From NCBI GenBank assembly GCA_964601325.1, contig CAZRNA010000013.1, forward strand, positions 1-35,823: a DNA stretch of 35,823 nucleotides, in the 5' to 3' direction. Under the pieces are notes generated by a model that saw only the letters and a program-made list of their open reading frames with translations, was not told the DNA's origin and did no database searches. The DNA is from CAVPLU01 sp964601325. GTDB taxonomy: Archaea > Thermoproteota > Bathyarchaeia > 40CM-2-53-6. Positions 7,990 to 14,998 of this stretch are shown one piece after another. The number at the start of each line of letters is the position of its first letter. Position 1 is the stretch's first letter. A program made the translations under genes and the position numbers.

Positions 7990-8538
7990 GTGTCGCGAAA
8001 GAAGACCAAACGAAAACACAGCATGGTCGAGATCATAGGCTTAGCGGCAATTGGTATATTCGTCGTCGGCATTATTTGGTTAGCATTCTTCACTCAACCG
8101 CCGGGCCCAAGTCAGACAACGACATACGCGCCTGCCACAGACTTCACGTTGACTGATGTGGACGGAAACACCTTCAGACTCTCAGATCAACAAGGCAAGG
8201 TGGTCGTGCTTGAGTTCATGCGAACGACTTGCTCGGCGTGTGTGGCAGAGAGCCCCCGCCTCAAAGACCTCCGTACCCAGTTTGGCAACGATGTGGTCAT
8301 GGTGATGATCAGCGTTGATCCAACTGGCGATACTGATAGCGTACTGCGGGACTACCGGAACCAGGACATGACGGGATGGATTGCGATGGGAGACAGGGCT
8401 CAAGTCACTCAAGGATATGCAATCAATGCTACGCCAACGATTTTCATCATCGACAAGAACGGATACATCAGATACCAACACGTCGGAATAACCGAAACCT
8501 CTGTCCTCTTTGGCGAGGTCCAAAGTCTGACTCAATAG
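7990..8538 (+). CDS. Membrane-anchored TlpA/ResA-like thioredoxin
   Basis: 182 residues from GTG behind GAGGT. A basic N-terminus (SRKKTKRKHS) and one membrane span (IIGLAAIGIFVVGIIWLAFF, about residues 14-33) anchor it with the catalytic domain outside the cytoplasm. The redoxin domain follows: FTLTDVDGNTFRLSDQQGKV, then the active site TTCSACVAESPRL (CxxC, about residues 76-79), and cis-Pro ATPTIFIIDKNG. Such proteins keep exported or haem-handling proteins reduced, or serve in peroxide/copper handling. Single gene, convergent with the membrane protease gene. Confidence 0.88.
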   Translation: MSRKKTKRKHSMVEIIGLAAIGIFVVGIIWLAFFTQPPGPSQTTTYAPATDFTLTDVDGNTFRLSDQQGKVVVLEFMRTTCSACVAESPRLKDLRTQFGNDVVMVMISVDPTGDTDSVLRDYRNQDMTGWIAMGDRAQVTQGYAINATPTIFIIDKNGYIRYQHVGITETSVLFGEVQSLTQ

Positions 8539-8612
8539 AGCACCTCAAGAGCACGTGAGCAGCGTGTACGAATAAGGTCCTTCACAGATTCGCGGGCACA
8601 TCAGAAACGAAG

Positions 8613-9449
8613 TCAGATCTGCAGCTGGCCAAGAATGATCATGGCTGCGAGTCCAATGCATATCGCGAAAGGCAGTCCGGGAAACACTTCTCTCCTCTCG
8701 AGCATCTTGAAACCAAGATAGCTGCCAATCAGAACGCCTGCGAAAGCTCCGAGATAGGATAGCGTCCCGAAATTGACCATTGCATTGCTAGTAAGCATCG
8801 AGTAGAACACGAGATCTCCCATGCCAATAGTAAGATCACCAACAGTGAGCACTGCCCCTTTGAATTCCTCCAGATCTGCCATCTCCGCAATCTTGCCTAT
8901 CGGGCCTCGGTACACCGAGACTAAGTCATAGACTGCGAGGGCCGCCAATAGGACGATCGCCGTCATGGTTGGGACAGAAGCACCTAGAAAGGTTCCAGTC
9001 AACGAGCCGATTATCGTGATCGACAGTATCCGGATGCCCTGAGGCCCTCTGTTTAGTCCGACGAGGAGGAGAGCCGAGATGATTCCGGTCAGGCCGATCC
9101 AACCGTACCCGTAGACATCAAGAATTGGGGATAGCTGCGTTGCGTACAACTCGCTGTACCAATTAAGCAGAAAGAACGCAACAAAGAGAATTGCCCCTGT
9201 CATCAGATACTTGACCATCCGCTTCTTCTGATGTTTCACGAGCAAGTAGATCAGGGTGGCAGCAACTGCCATCATGACTACGAAGAATGACGCGTTCAAC
9301 GTCGCTCCGCTGGGGGTCTCAGGGAAGATCGTGATTGCTGTTATCTCGGCTTTCGAAGCTTGCAGCCCATAGGTGAGAACTCCAGAAAGTGAGAGCGCCG
9401 CGAGCACTGGAATGATTTGACTTGGGGTTGCCTTGAAATGCGTCGTCAC
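8613..9449 (-). CDS. Presenilin/signal peptide peptidase-type intramembrane aspartyl protease
   Basis: 278 residues from GTG, with eight or nine membrane spans. The two catalytic aspartates are visible in AVYDLVSVY (Asp175) and IGMGDLVFY (GxGD, Asp212). The third signature, PGLPFAI near residue 257, replaces the PAL motif. This is the archaeal SPP-like family (PSH/MCMJR1 relatives). It cleaves transmembrane helices within the bilayer. It is the last gene of a minus-strand run PAC2 - aCPSF2 - protease, with a 57-nt gap after aCPSF2, so cotranscription is possible. Confidence 0.9.
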   Translation of the reverse strand: MTTHFKATPSQIIPVLAALSLSGVLTYGLQASKAEITAITIFPETPSGATLNASFFVVMMAVAATLIYLLVKHQKKRMVKYLMTGAILFVAFFLLNWYSELYATQLSPILDVYGYGWIGLTGIISALLLVGLNRGPQGIRILSITIIGSLTGTFLGASVPTMTAIVLLAALAVYDLVSVYRGPIGKIAEMADLEEFKGAVLTVGDLTIGMGDLVFYSMLTSNAMVNFGTLSYLGAFAGVLIGSYLGFKMLERREVFPGLPFAICIGLAAMIILGQLQI

Positions 9450-9506
9450 TTGTCAACTCCTAGCTTCATGCCGCAACGCATAGGTGAGCCCGTTCCTCCA
9501 AGGAAC

Positions 9507-10763
9507 CTAGATATCGTAGGACTCGCCGGCTTTGGGAACGAATGACTCAAGCCCTGCTTGCTTCTTCGCCCAGTCGGCAAGAACTGCGCAGCTGTCCTCG
9601 TCACCGTGGACTGCAAAAACCTTAGTCCTTTTGTCGACACTCTCTAGACATCGAAGTAGCTCGCCTCTTCCACCATGGGATGAGAAGTCGAATTTCAGTA
9701 CCTTTGCACTGACCTTCTGAAGCTTGCCATGCAGCATATATTTTCCTTCGTCGAGCAATACTCTGCCTGGCGAGTTCTCCACCTGATAGCTTACGAGAAT
9801 GATTCCGTTCTTCCTTCCTTGTGCCACCGATTCCATATAGAAAACGGAGGCGCCTCCCTTGAGCATTCCAGCCGGAGAAACGATTACACCGGGGCCCTTG
9901 ACAGCTCTTCGCCTATCATGCCAGTTTCTTACCCATTCCGCCTTCTTGACAGCGGATCTGAACAATTGAGGATCAGCAAGAGCAGACGCATGTTCCTCCA
10001 AGACGTTGATGGCCACCAGAGCCATTCCATCAACAAACACGCTATGCTTGAAATTATGAGCAGCGAGCATACACATGATCTCCTGCGACCTTCCCACCCC
10101 AAATGCAGGAATCAGAACGGTTCCGCCGTCCTCAACTATCTCATTGCAAGCGGCGACAAGCTGTTTCTCGCTTTCGTCTCGATCAGGATGATCTTCCTTC
10201 GCGTACGTGCTCTCTATGATCAGAGCATCGAGTGCACCATAGTTGTAGTCCGCTGAACCCACAAGCCGCGTCGCATTGAGGTTGAAGTCACTTGTATAGA
10301 CAATTCGCCTCCCCTCCGCTTCAACGAGGACTTGACTGCTCCCAGGGATGTGTCCTGCATTAAGAAGGGTCACGACTCCGTTCCCAACTTCGAATGGCTG
10401 GCGGTATGGTACGTTTACGGAGTGTTCCATCATCGTTTCCAAGTCCATGAACTCGTATGGTAGGTAGTATCCGCTCAGTTTGATCATGTCTCGGACCAAG
10501 ATTTGGGTCAGTGCGAAGGTTGGTTCGAGTCCGTACACCGGTAGCCGGCTCCTCACATAGAACATGGGAACAAGCCCGCTATGGTCAAGGTGGGCATGAG
10601 TAGCCACAATGCCATGCAGGTCTCTCGGCGAAACATGTACCGGGAAACCTATCTCGTGGTCGACCATAACGCCGTAGTCAAGCAGAATAGATTTCTCTCC
10701 CAGCTTGACTTGGACGCCTGAGCGACCAACTTCACTGCATGCGCCGAGGAAGCGTATGTTCAT
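9507..10763 (-). CDS. Beta-CASP metallo-beta-lactamase nuclease, aCPSF2-like
   Basis: 418 residues. The metallo-beta-lactamase core begins MNIRFLGACSEVGRSG and has the metal motif THAHLDHSGL (HxHxDH, about residues 55-60), GHIPGSS and YTSDFN. The beta-CASP insert follows (IIESTYAKEDHPDR; AFGVGRSQEIM; VSPAGMLKGG) and ends with VHGDEDSC. There are no N-terminal KH domains, which separates it from aCPSF1 and fits aCPSF2, an RNA endo/5'-3' exonuclease. It lies between PAC2 and the SPP-like gene on the same strand. Confidence 0.9.
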   Translation of the reverse strand: MNIRFLGACSEVGRSGVQVKLGEKSILLDYGVMVDHEIGFPVHVSPRDLHGIVATHAHLDHSGLVPMFYVRSRLPVYGLEPTFALTQILVRDMIKLSGYYLPYEFMDLETMMEHSVNVPYRQPFEVGNGVVTLLNAGHIPGSSQVLVEAEGRRIVYTSDFNLNATRLVGSADYNYGALDALIIESTYAKEDHPDRDESEKQLVAACNEIVEDGGTVLIPAFGVGRSQEIMCMLAAHNFKHSVFVDGMALVAINVLEEHASALADPQLFRSAVKKAEWVRNWHDRRRAVKGPGVIVSPAGMLKGGASVFYMESVAQGRKNGIILVSYQVENSPGRVLLDEGKYMLHGKLQKVSAKVLKFDFSSHGGRGELLRCLESVDKRTKVFAVHGDEDSCAVLADWAKKQAGLESFVPKAGESYDI

Positions 10764-10839
10764 CCTGATTCATCGACTTGCTTGAATGCGATGCGGAGCT
10801 GCGACCTTTCTAAGTTTTTTGCAGTAGAACATGCCGGCG

Positions 10840-11541
10840 TCATCCGTACATGCTCTGCAAGGACTTGGATGTCTGCTTCATTCTCTTCTCAAATTCTTCT
10901 TCGATATCCTTGGCGCCTTCTTCAAGATCAGTAACGTCGACCTTAATCCCATAGGCCTTGCAGATGGTTTTGACCGCGATCGCCGCTGCTGACGGATCCG
11001 CAGCTGCTGCGGATGCATATGGTAGAATAGCTATCGCAGGGAAGTCACGCATCTCGAACTCGCTCAACATGACTGCAAGCTGTCCGTAGACGAACAGGCC
11101 TGGCTCTAGGGTCGGATACTTGAAACCGTTCTTCTTTGTTAGGTATGCCCTAGTTGGCACTACTCGGACATTCTGCTTTCCAGACTTTAGGCCGGAGTCC
11201 AATCCGCCAACCAGCACGGCGTCTTTGAATTTCTGGTTCATTGTCCAGCGAGCGAGCACCTTGGCGAATTCGGACTCTTCAGTCCTGTGAGGAGCAAACT
11301 CAAGCTTAACAAAGACCAGTTTACCCTTTCGGAAGACCTCGAACGGTGTAACCAAACCCTCTTCGGCCGTGGAGACGAATGGCGGAGGGTGCGCAACGTC
11401 AACGAAACCTATCCGCTTCGCTTGGAGTGAGTGTACTAGATACGATATAGCAATGTATCCGGTTGATCCAATTCCGTGAAATCCGGTGATTAGGGTGCAG
11501 TTTCTGAAACCGTTCCCGTGGACATTCAATGATATTGGCAT
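10840..11541 (-). CDS. PAC2-family protein (proteasome-assembly-chaperone-like)
   Basis: 233 residues. The N-terminal ITGFHGIGSTGYIAISYL motif and the VLVGGLDSGLKSGKQNVRVVPTRAY segment are characteristic of the archaeal PAC2/PbaB-like superfamily. The C-terminus is a charged helix (DLEEGAKDIEEEFEKRMKQTSKS). Members assist 20S proteasome assembly or bind other clients; the precise role here is not shown. It is divergent from the thermosome gene across 152 nt, which places two proteostasis genes back to back. Confidence 0.85.
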   Translation of the reverse strand: MPISLNVHGNGFRNCTLITGFHGIGSTGYIAISYLVHSLQAKRIGFVDVAHPPPFVSTAEEGLVTPFEVFRKGKLVFVKLEFAPHRTEESEFAKVLARWTMNQKFKDAVLVGGLDSGLKSGKQNVRVVPTRAYLTKKNGFKYPTLEPGLFVYGQLAVMLSEFEMRDFPAIAILPYASAAAADPSAAAIAVKTICKAYGIKVDVTDLEEGAKDIEEEFEKRMKQTSKSLQSMYG

Positions 11542-11638
11542 GAGTACCAGCTGTAGTTTCGTCAGAGCGGATATCTTGAGTCTGGCTAAAAACCTGCCGT
11601 AACTCCGTCCGTGATCGATTTGGCAGGCAATCGGTAAG

Positions 11639-11647
11639 ACTTTTATT
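11639..11647 (+). promoter_or_regulatory. TATA-like box of the thermosome gene
   Basis: ACTTTTATT, 47 nt before the TTG start. The same ACTTTTAT core occurs upstream of the 48-residue zinc-ribbon gene. Confidence 0.5.
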
Positions 11648-11693
11648 GCCGTCTTCTGGGCCTATCATTCCGTTCTATTTGGAGGATGATGAT

Positions 11694-13331
11694 TTGGCGT
11701 ATCTTGGCGGACAACCTGTGCTCGTGTTGAAGGAAGGTTCCTCGCGAAGCAGAGGCAAAGACGCTCAAAGATCGAACATGACCGCTGCACGCACAGTCGC
11801 AGAGGTTGTGAAGAGCACCCTTGGTCCCAGGGGAATGGACAAGATGCTCGTTGACAGTCTAGGCGATGTGACCGTCACTAATGACGGAGCAACCGTCCTG
11901 GATGAGATTGATGTCCAAAACCCTGCAGCAAAAATGATGGTTGAAGTCGCAAAGACACAAGATGATGAAGTTGGCGACGGCACAACCACTGCAGTAATCA
12001 TCGCAGGAGAGCTGCTGAAACGTGCGGAGACCCTCCTCGATGATGAGATTCATCCCACGGTCATAGTTGCGGGATACAAGAAGGGTGCCGAGAAGGGCAT
12101 GCAAGTGCTCAACGAGATATCTCTCCCCGTTGAGCCGGATGATAAGGTGGCTCTCAAGAAAGTCGCCATGACATCGATGCACAGCAAAGGACTGGGCGCA
12201 GCAAGAGAACACTTCGCAGACATCTCTATCGAGGCTGTCAGACTAGTGGCTGAGAAGCGAGGCACAGAATGGACTGCTGACATCGACAATATACAACTCA
12301 CCAAGAAGGAGGGAAAGAGCCTCCTCGACACCGAACTGGTCAAGGGAATCATAGTCGACAAAGAAGTCGTCCACCCAGGCATGCCAAAGTCCGTGAAGAA
12401 TGCCCGAATTGCGCTACTAGACAGCGCACTGGAGATTGAGAAGACTGAAATCAGCGCGGAGATCAGAATCAACGACCCAACACAGATGAAGACGTTCTTG
12501 GACGAAGAGACCAAGATGATGAAGGGCATGGTGGACAAGATAAAGGCGGCAAAAGCGAACGTGGTAATGTGCCAGAAGGGAATAGACGATACTACTCAGC
12601 ACTTCCTCGCTAAGGAAGGAATCCTAGCCGCCAGAAGAATCAAGAAATCTGACATGGAGAAGCTGGCTAGAGCAACAGGAGGAAAAGTAGTCACCAATCT
12701 TGAGGACCTTAGGGACAGCGACCTCGGATCGGCGGGCCTCGTGGAGGAACGTAAACTCGGTGATGACAAGATGATCTTCGTCGAAGGGTGCAAGAACCCA
12801 AGATCGGTCGCGATACTCATACGAGCCGGATTGGAGAGGCTAGTTGACGAAGCCGAGCGAGCTCTGAACGACTCGCTTTCTGTCGTTGCAGATGTAATTA
12901 CCAAGAACAAGGTCGTGGCCGGGGGCGGTGCGATCGAGGAGGAATTGTCCAAGAGAGTCAGAGATTACGCCAAGAAGGTGGGAGGAAGAGAACAACTGGC
13001 TATCGAAGCGTTCGCTGATTCGATTGAGATTGTCCCGAGAACGCTGGCGGAGAATGCTGGACTCGATCCAATTGACATAATGGTTGATTTGCGGTCGGCT
13101 CATGTAAAGAAGGATGGACTATGGCAGGGCGTCGATGTCTTCAAAGGCGGGACAAGAGACATGCTGAAGAGCGGAGTCCTCGAACCCGTCAAGGTCAAGG
13201 AGCAAGCCATCAAATCTGCCACAGAAGCCGCTTCGATGATCCTTAGAATCGACGATGTCATTGCTGCAGCAAAGCCTCCACCAACCCCACCCCCGCAGGG
13301 GGGTCCCGGCGGAGGAATGCCGGAGTATTAG
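11694..13331 (+). CDS. Thermosome subunit (group II chaperonin)
   Basis: 545 residues from TTG 11694, chosen because GGAGG (11681-11685) lies 8 nt upstream and because the protein then begins MAYLGGQPVLVLKEG as thermosomes do; the frame is open from 11646. Apical, intermediate and equatorial domains are intact. ATPase motifs include DEVGDGTTTAVI and, near the C-terminus, VVAGGGAIEEELS. The C-terminal tail is Pro/Gly-rich (PPTPPPQGGPGGGMPEY) rather than a GGM repeat ending in Met. It folds cytosolic proteins as a double ring. Confidence 0.97.
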   Translation: MAYLGGQPVLVLKEGSSRSRGKDAQRSNMTAARTVAEVVKSTLGPRGMDKMLVDSLGDVTVTNDGATVLDEIDVQNPAAKMMVEVAKTQDDEVGDGTTTAVIIAGELLKRAETLLDDEIHPTVIVAGYKKGAEKGMQVLNEISLPVEPDDKVALKKVAMTSMHSKGLGAAREHFADISIEAVRLVAEKRGTEWTADIDNIQLTKKEGKSLLDTELVKGIIVDKEVVHPGMPKSVKNARIALLDSALEIEKTEISAEIRINDPTQMKTFLDEETKMMKGMVDKIKAAKANVVMCQKGIDDTTQHFLAKEGILAARRIKKSDMEKLARATGGKVVTNLEDLRDSDLGSAGLVEERKLGDDKMIFVEGCKNPRSVAILIRAGLERLVDEAERALNDSLSVVADVITKNKVVAGGGAIEEELSKRVRDYAKKVGGREQLAIEAFADSIEIVPRTLAENAGLDPIDIMVDLRSAHVKKDGLWQGVDVFKGGTRDMLKSGVLEPVKVKEQAIKSATEAASMILRIDDVIAAAKPPPTPPPQGGPGGGMPEY

Positions 13332-13460
13332 CACGACGAACTCGGTGACTCGTCAAGATCTGGGGCAGTGGATCGCTCAGAACAAACGCCTGATGCAAGC
13401 CTTTAAGAAAGGCCGCCAAGCCTCGTAGACCGGCAGTGCTCCGGTAGTATAGCCCGGTCA

Positions 13461-13476
13461 TGTGCGTGGCGCCGAG
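13461..13476 (+). other. tRNA-Glu intron 1 (D-loop, 16 nt)
   Basis: Central helix CGGT (exon, 13455-13458) with GCCG (intron, 13471-13474), including one G-U pair; 5' bulge CA/T and 3' bulge AG/A. Splicing restores an adenosine at position 21 and a four-pair D-stem. Confidence 0.75.
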
Positions 13477-13493
13477 AGTATGCTGGCCTCTCG

Positions 13494-13510
13494 CGACACT
13501 AGTCGGGGAA
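13494..13510 (+). other. tRNA-Glu intron 2 (canonical position 37/38, 17 nt)
   Basis: Central helix CTCT (exon) with GGGG (intron), bulges CG/C and AA/A, and inner stem GAC/GTC closing an ACTA loop. Confidence 0.82.
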
Positions 13511-13531
13511 AGCCAGCGACGCGGGTTCAAA

Positions 13532-13558
13532 ATGATCAAACAAAACAGGTCATGAAAA
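13532..13558 (+). other. tRNA-Glu intron 3 (T-loop, position 59/60, 27 nt)
   Basis: Central helix TTCA (exon) with TGAA (intron), bulges AA/A and AA/T, and inner stem TGATC/GGTCA around an A/C-rich loop. Removal restores a standard TTCAAAT T-loop. Confidence 0.85.
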
Positions 13559-13588
13559 TCCCGCCCGGAGCACCAAGCTAGCACAAAC

Positions 13589-14191
13589 GTGAACTGGTTG
13601 CCAGAACTCACGAAAGGAACTGCAATTCTCATAACAGGCACACCAGGCACAGGAAAAACGACCATTAGTCGTCTACTTGCGACACAGCTCCGAGCCCGCT
13701 ACATCGATCCCAAGACCTTGCTTAAACGCAAAGAGATCGACTACACATACGACGAGAAGAGGAAGACACGCACAGTCTCCCTCGAAAGACTCCGCAATAA
13801 GCTGTACGAGCAGGCCGCACGAACTGACCATGGTTTGGTCATTGATAGCCACATCGCTCTAGAAACCGGTCCTTTGCCCAGACTTGTCAGAGCAATCGTC
13901 CTACGCTGTGATCCGATCGTCTTGGAACGACGACTCGAACGCAAACTATGGTCGAAATCCAAGATCGGCGAGAACCTACAGGCCGAGATCCTTGACATCT
14001 GCTTATGGGACGCAGTGGAGAACTATGGGTGGAGTAAGATCCTCGAGATCGACACTACAGATAAGACGCCTAGCGGCGTGATCCAGCTGATCATGAAGGA
14101 CGTGCACAAGAAGCAAATTCAGAGGCAACCAAAGGTGGACTGGCTGTTGAGTTTGAAACGCAAAGGGATCCTGGCCCGTTACCTCGAGTGA
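13589..14191 (+). CDS. Adenylate kinase-like ribosome biogenesis factor Fap7/AK6
   Basis: 200 residues from GTG. The P-loop ILITGTPGTGKTTISRLLA (about residues 12-30) begins a compact NMP-kinase fold. LVIDSHIALETGP and IVLRCDPIVLERRL match AK6/Fap7 and its archaeal homologues, which bind uS11 (Rps14) and act as an ATPase in small-subunit maturation. Residues LQAEILDICLWDAVENYG are the family's conserved helix. It is the first gene after the tRNA and probably begins an operon with the next zinc-ribbon gene 9 nt downstream. Confidence 0.9.
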   Translation: MNWLPELTKGTAILITGTPGTGKTTISRLLATQLRARYIDPKTLLKRKEIDYTYDEKRKTRTVSLERLRNKLYEQAARTDHGLVIDSHIALETGPLPRLVRAIVLRCDPIVLERRLERKLWSKSKIGENLQAEILDICLWDAVENYGWSKILEIDTTDKTPSGVIQLIMKDVHKKQIQRQPKVDWLLSLKRKGILARYLE

Positions 14192-14200
14192 GGGTCGGAA

Positions 14201-14443
14201 TTGAAGAAGACCTACCTTGTGGTAGTGTGCCCGAAATGTCGAGGGCTCCTACTTGCACGGCAGGGAAGGAAAACCAGGCAATGCCCCTATTGCGGAACCA
14301 AGATGAACCTCATGAAGACGGAGGTTGTTTGGGTGACGAGCGATCTCGAAGAGGCGCGCACGATCCTTCGCTCCAAGCGGCAAGGCAGATCTGAACCGGT
14401 GAGAGCAAGCGAATATCAGAAGCAGATCGGCACAGACTTTTAA
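14201..14443 (+). CDS. DUF1922-like zinc-ribbon protein
   Basis: 80 residues from TTG. One rubredoxin-like zinc site is formed by VVCPKCRGLLLA and RQCPYCGTKM (four Cys in two CxxC pairs). A strand and helix follow (EVVWVTSDLEEARTILRSK). Archaeal proteins of this layout are annotated as DUF1922 and their function is unknown. It is tightly linked to fap7 upstream and the Sm gene downstream, which suggests an RNA- or ribosome-related role, but this rests on context only. Confidence 0.78.
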   Translation: MKKTYLVVVCPKCRGLLLARQGRKTRQCPYCGTKMNLMKTEVVWVTSDLEEARTILRSKRQGRSEPVRASEYQKQIGTDF

Positions 14444-14444
14444 C
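14437..14444 (+). promoter_or_regulatory. TATA-like box upstream of the Sm gene
   Basis: CTTTTAAC, inside the end of the preceding gene. It predicts a transcript beginning near 14466, so a nearly leaderless mRNA is possible. Confidence 0.3.
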
Positions 14445-14474
14445 GCCGTCGTGTAAGTATCTGGGGTGATCAGT

Positions 14475-14906
14475 TTGTCTTCGGCTGCGGACAGAAAGTT
14501 CTCCGAGGAGCTCGCGCTTCTCCTTCAGAAACCGATTGTTGTCGAAACCAATGGCGGCAAGAGATACACGGGTATTCTCTCCGGAGTGGATACGGACACC
14601 CTCACTGTGTGCATTTCAGATTGCACCGACGAATCAGGGAAGACTGTCCATAGGCTATTCATCACCGGACGCTCCATCGCACAGATGTATAGTGTTGAGA
14701 GACCGTTCGCTTTGCAGGCACTCGCCGACAGACTTGAGCGAGTCTTTCCAAGAATGGTCAGAGTAGTAGAAGGAGCAGGCGTGATTGTGGTCATGGACAA
14801 GATTCGACTGGGCGAGAAAGGCATGATCGAAGGGTCAGGCCCGGCCGCGGAAAGGGTTCAGAAAGTCTACGAAGAGTTCATGAAGGAACACCCCAAAGGG
14901 GCCTAG
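14475..14906 (+). CDS. Sm-like archaeal protein with extra C-terminal domain (SmAP3-type)
   Basis: 143 residues from TTG 14475, preceded by GGTGAT complementary to the 16S 3' end; GTG 14466 in the same frame is the alternative, and would be leaderless. The Sm1 motif is seen in PIVVETNGGKRYTGILSGVDTDTLTVCI, and Sm2 in HRLFITGRSIAQMYSVE. After residue 75 a second domain follows (ALADRLERVFPRMVRVVEGAGVIVVMDKIRLGEKGM), as in the two-domain SmAP3 proteins of Crenarchaeota. Sm rings bind U-rich RNA. It lies in a run of RNA-related genes. Confidence 0.85.
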   Translation: MSSAADRKFSEELALLLQKPIVVETNGGKRYTGILSGVDTDTLTVCISDCTDESGKTVHRLFITGRSIAQMYSVERPFALQALADRLERVFPRMVRVVEGAGVIVVMDKIRLGEKGMIEGSGPAAERVQKVYEEFMKEHPKGA

Positions 14907-14998
14907 TGCAAGTCGAGAAATCAAAGCCTCAAGCTGGAAATGCGATCAATCAGGTTTGTTGGCACGAAATAAGAATGGATCCTGTTGAATGATTTGCA

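Larger units (their letters stand above)
13438..13575 (+). tRNA. tRNA-Glu (anticodon CTC) with three introns, CCA encoded
   Basis: Acceptor GCTCCGG (13438-13444) pairs with CCGGAGC (13565-13571), followed by A and an encoded CCA. Removing three introns gives a 78-nt cloverleaf: D-stem GTAT/GTAT, anticodon stem CTGGC/GCCAG (13483-13487, 13512-13516) with loop CTCTCGA, so anticodon CTC at 13490-13492, variable CGAC, and T-arm GCGGG-TTCAAAT-CCCGC. Introns are 13461-13476, 13494-13510 and 13532-13558, at about positions 20/21, 37/38 and 59/60. Each has a four-pair central helix and two 3-nt bulges in the bulge-helix-bulge arrangement cut by the archaeal splicing endonuclease. Confidence 0.88.

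Noticed and set aside
11646..11693. N-terminal extension of the thermosome frame
   Set aside because: It includes the TATA box region and the GGAGG ribosome binding site; the TTG at 11694 gives the standard N-terminus.
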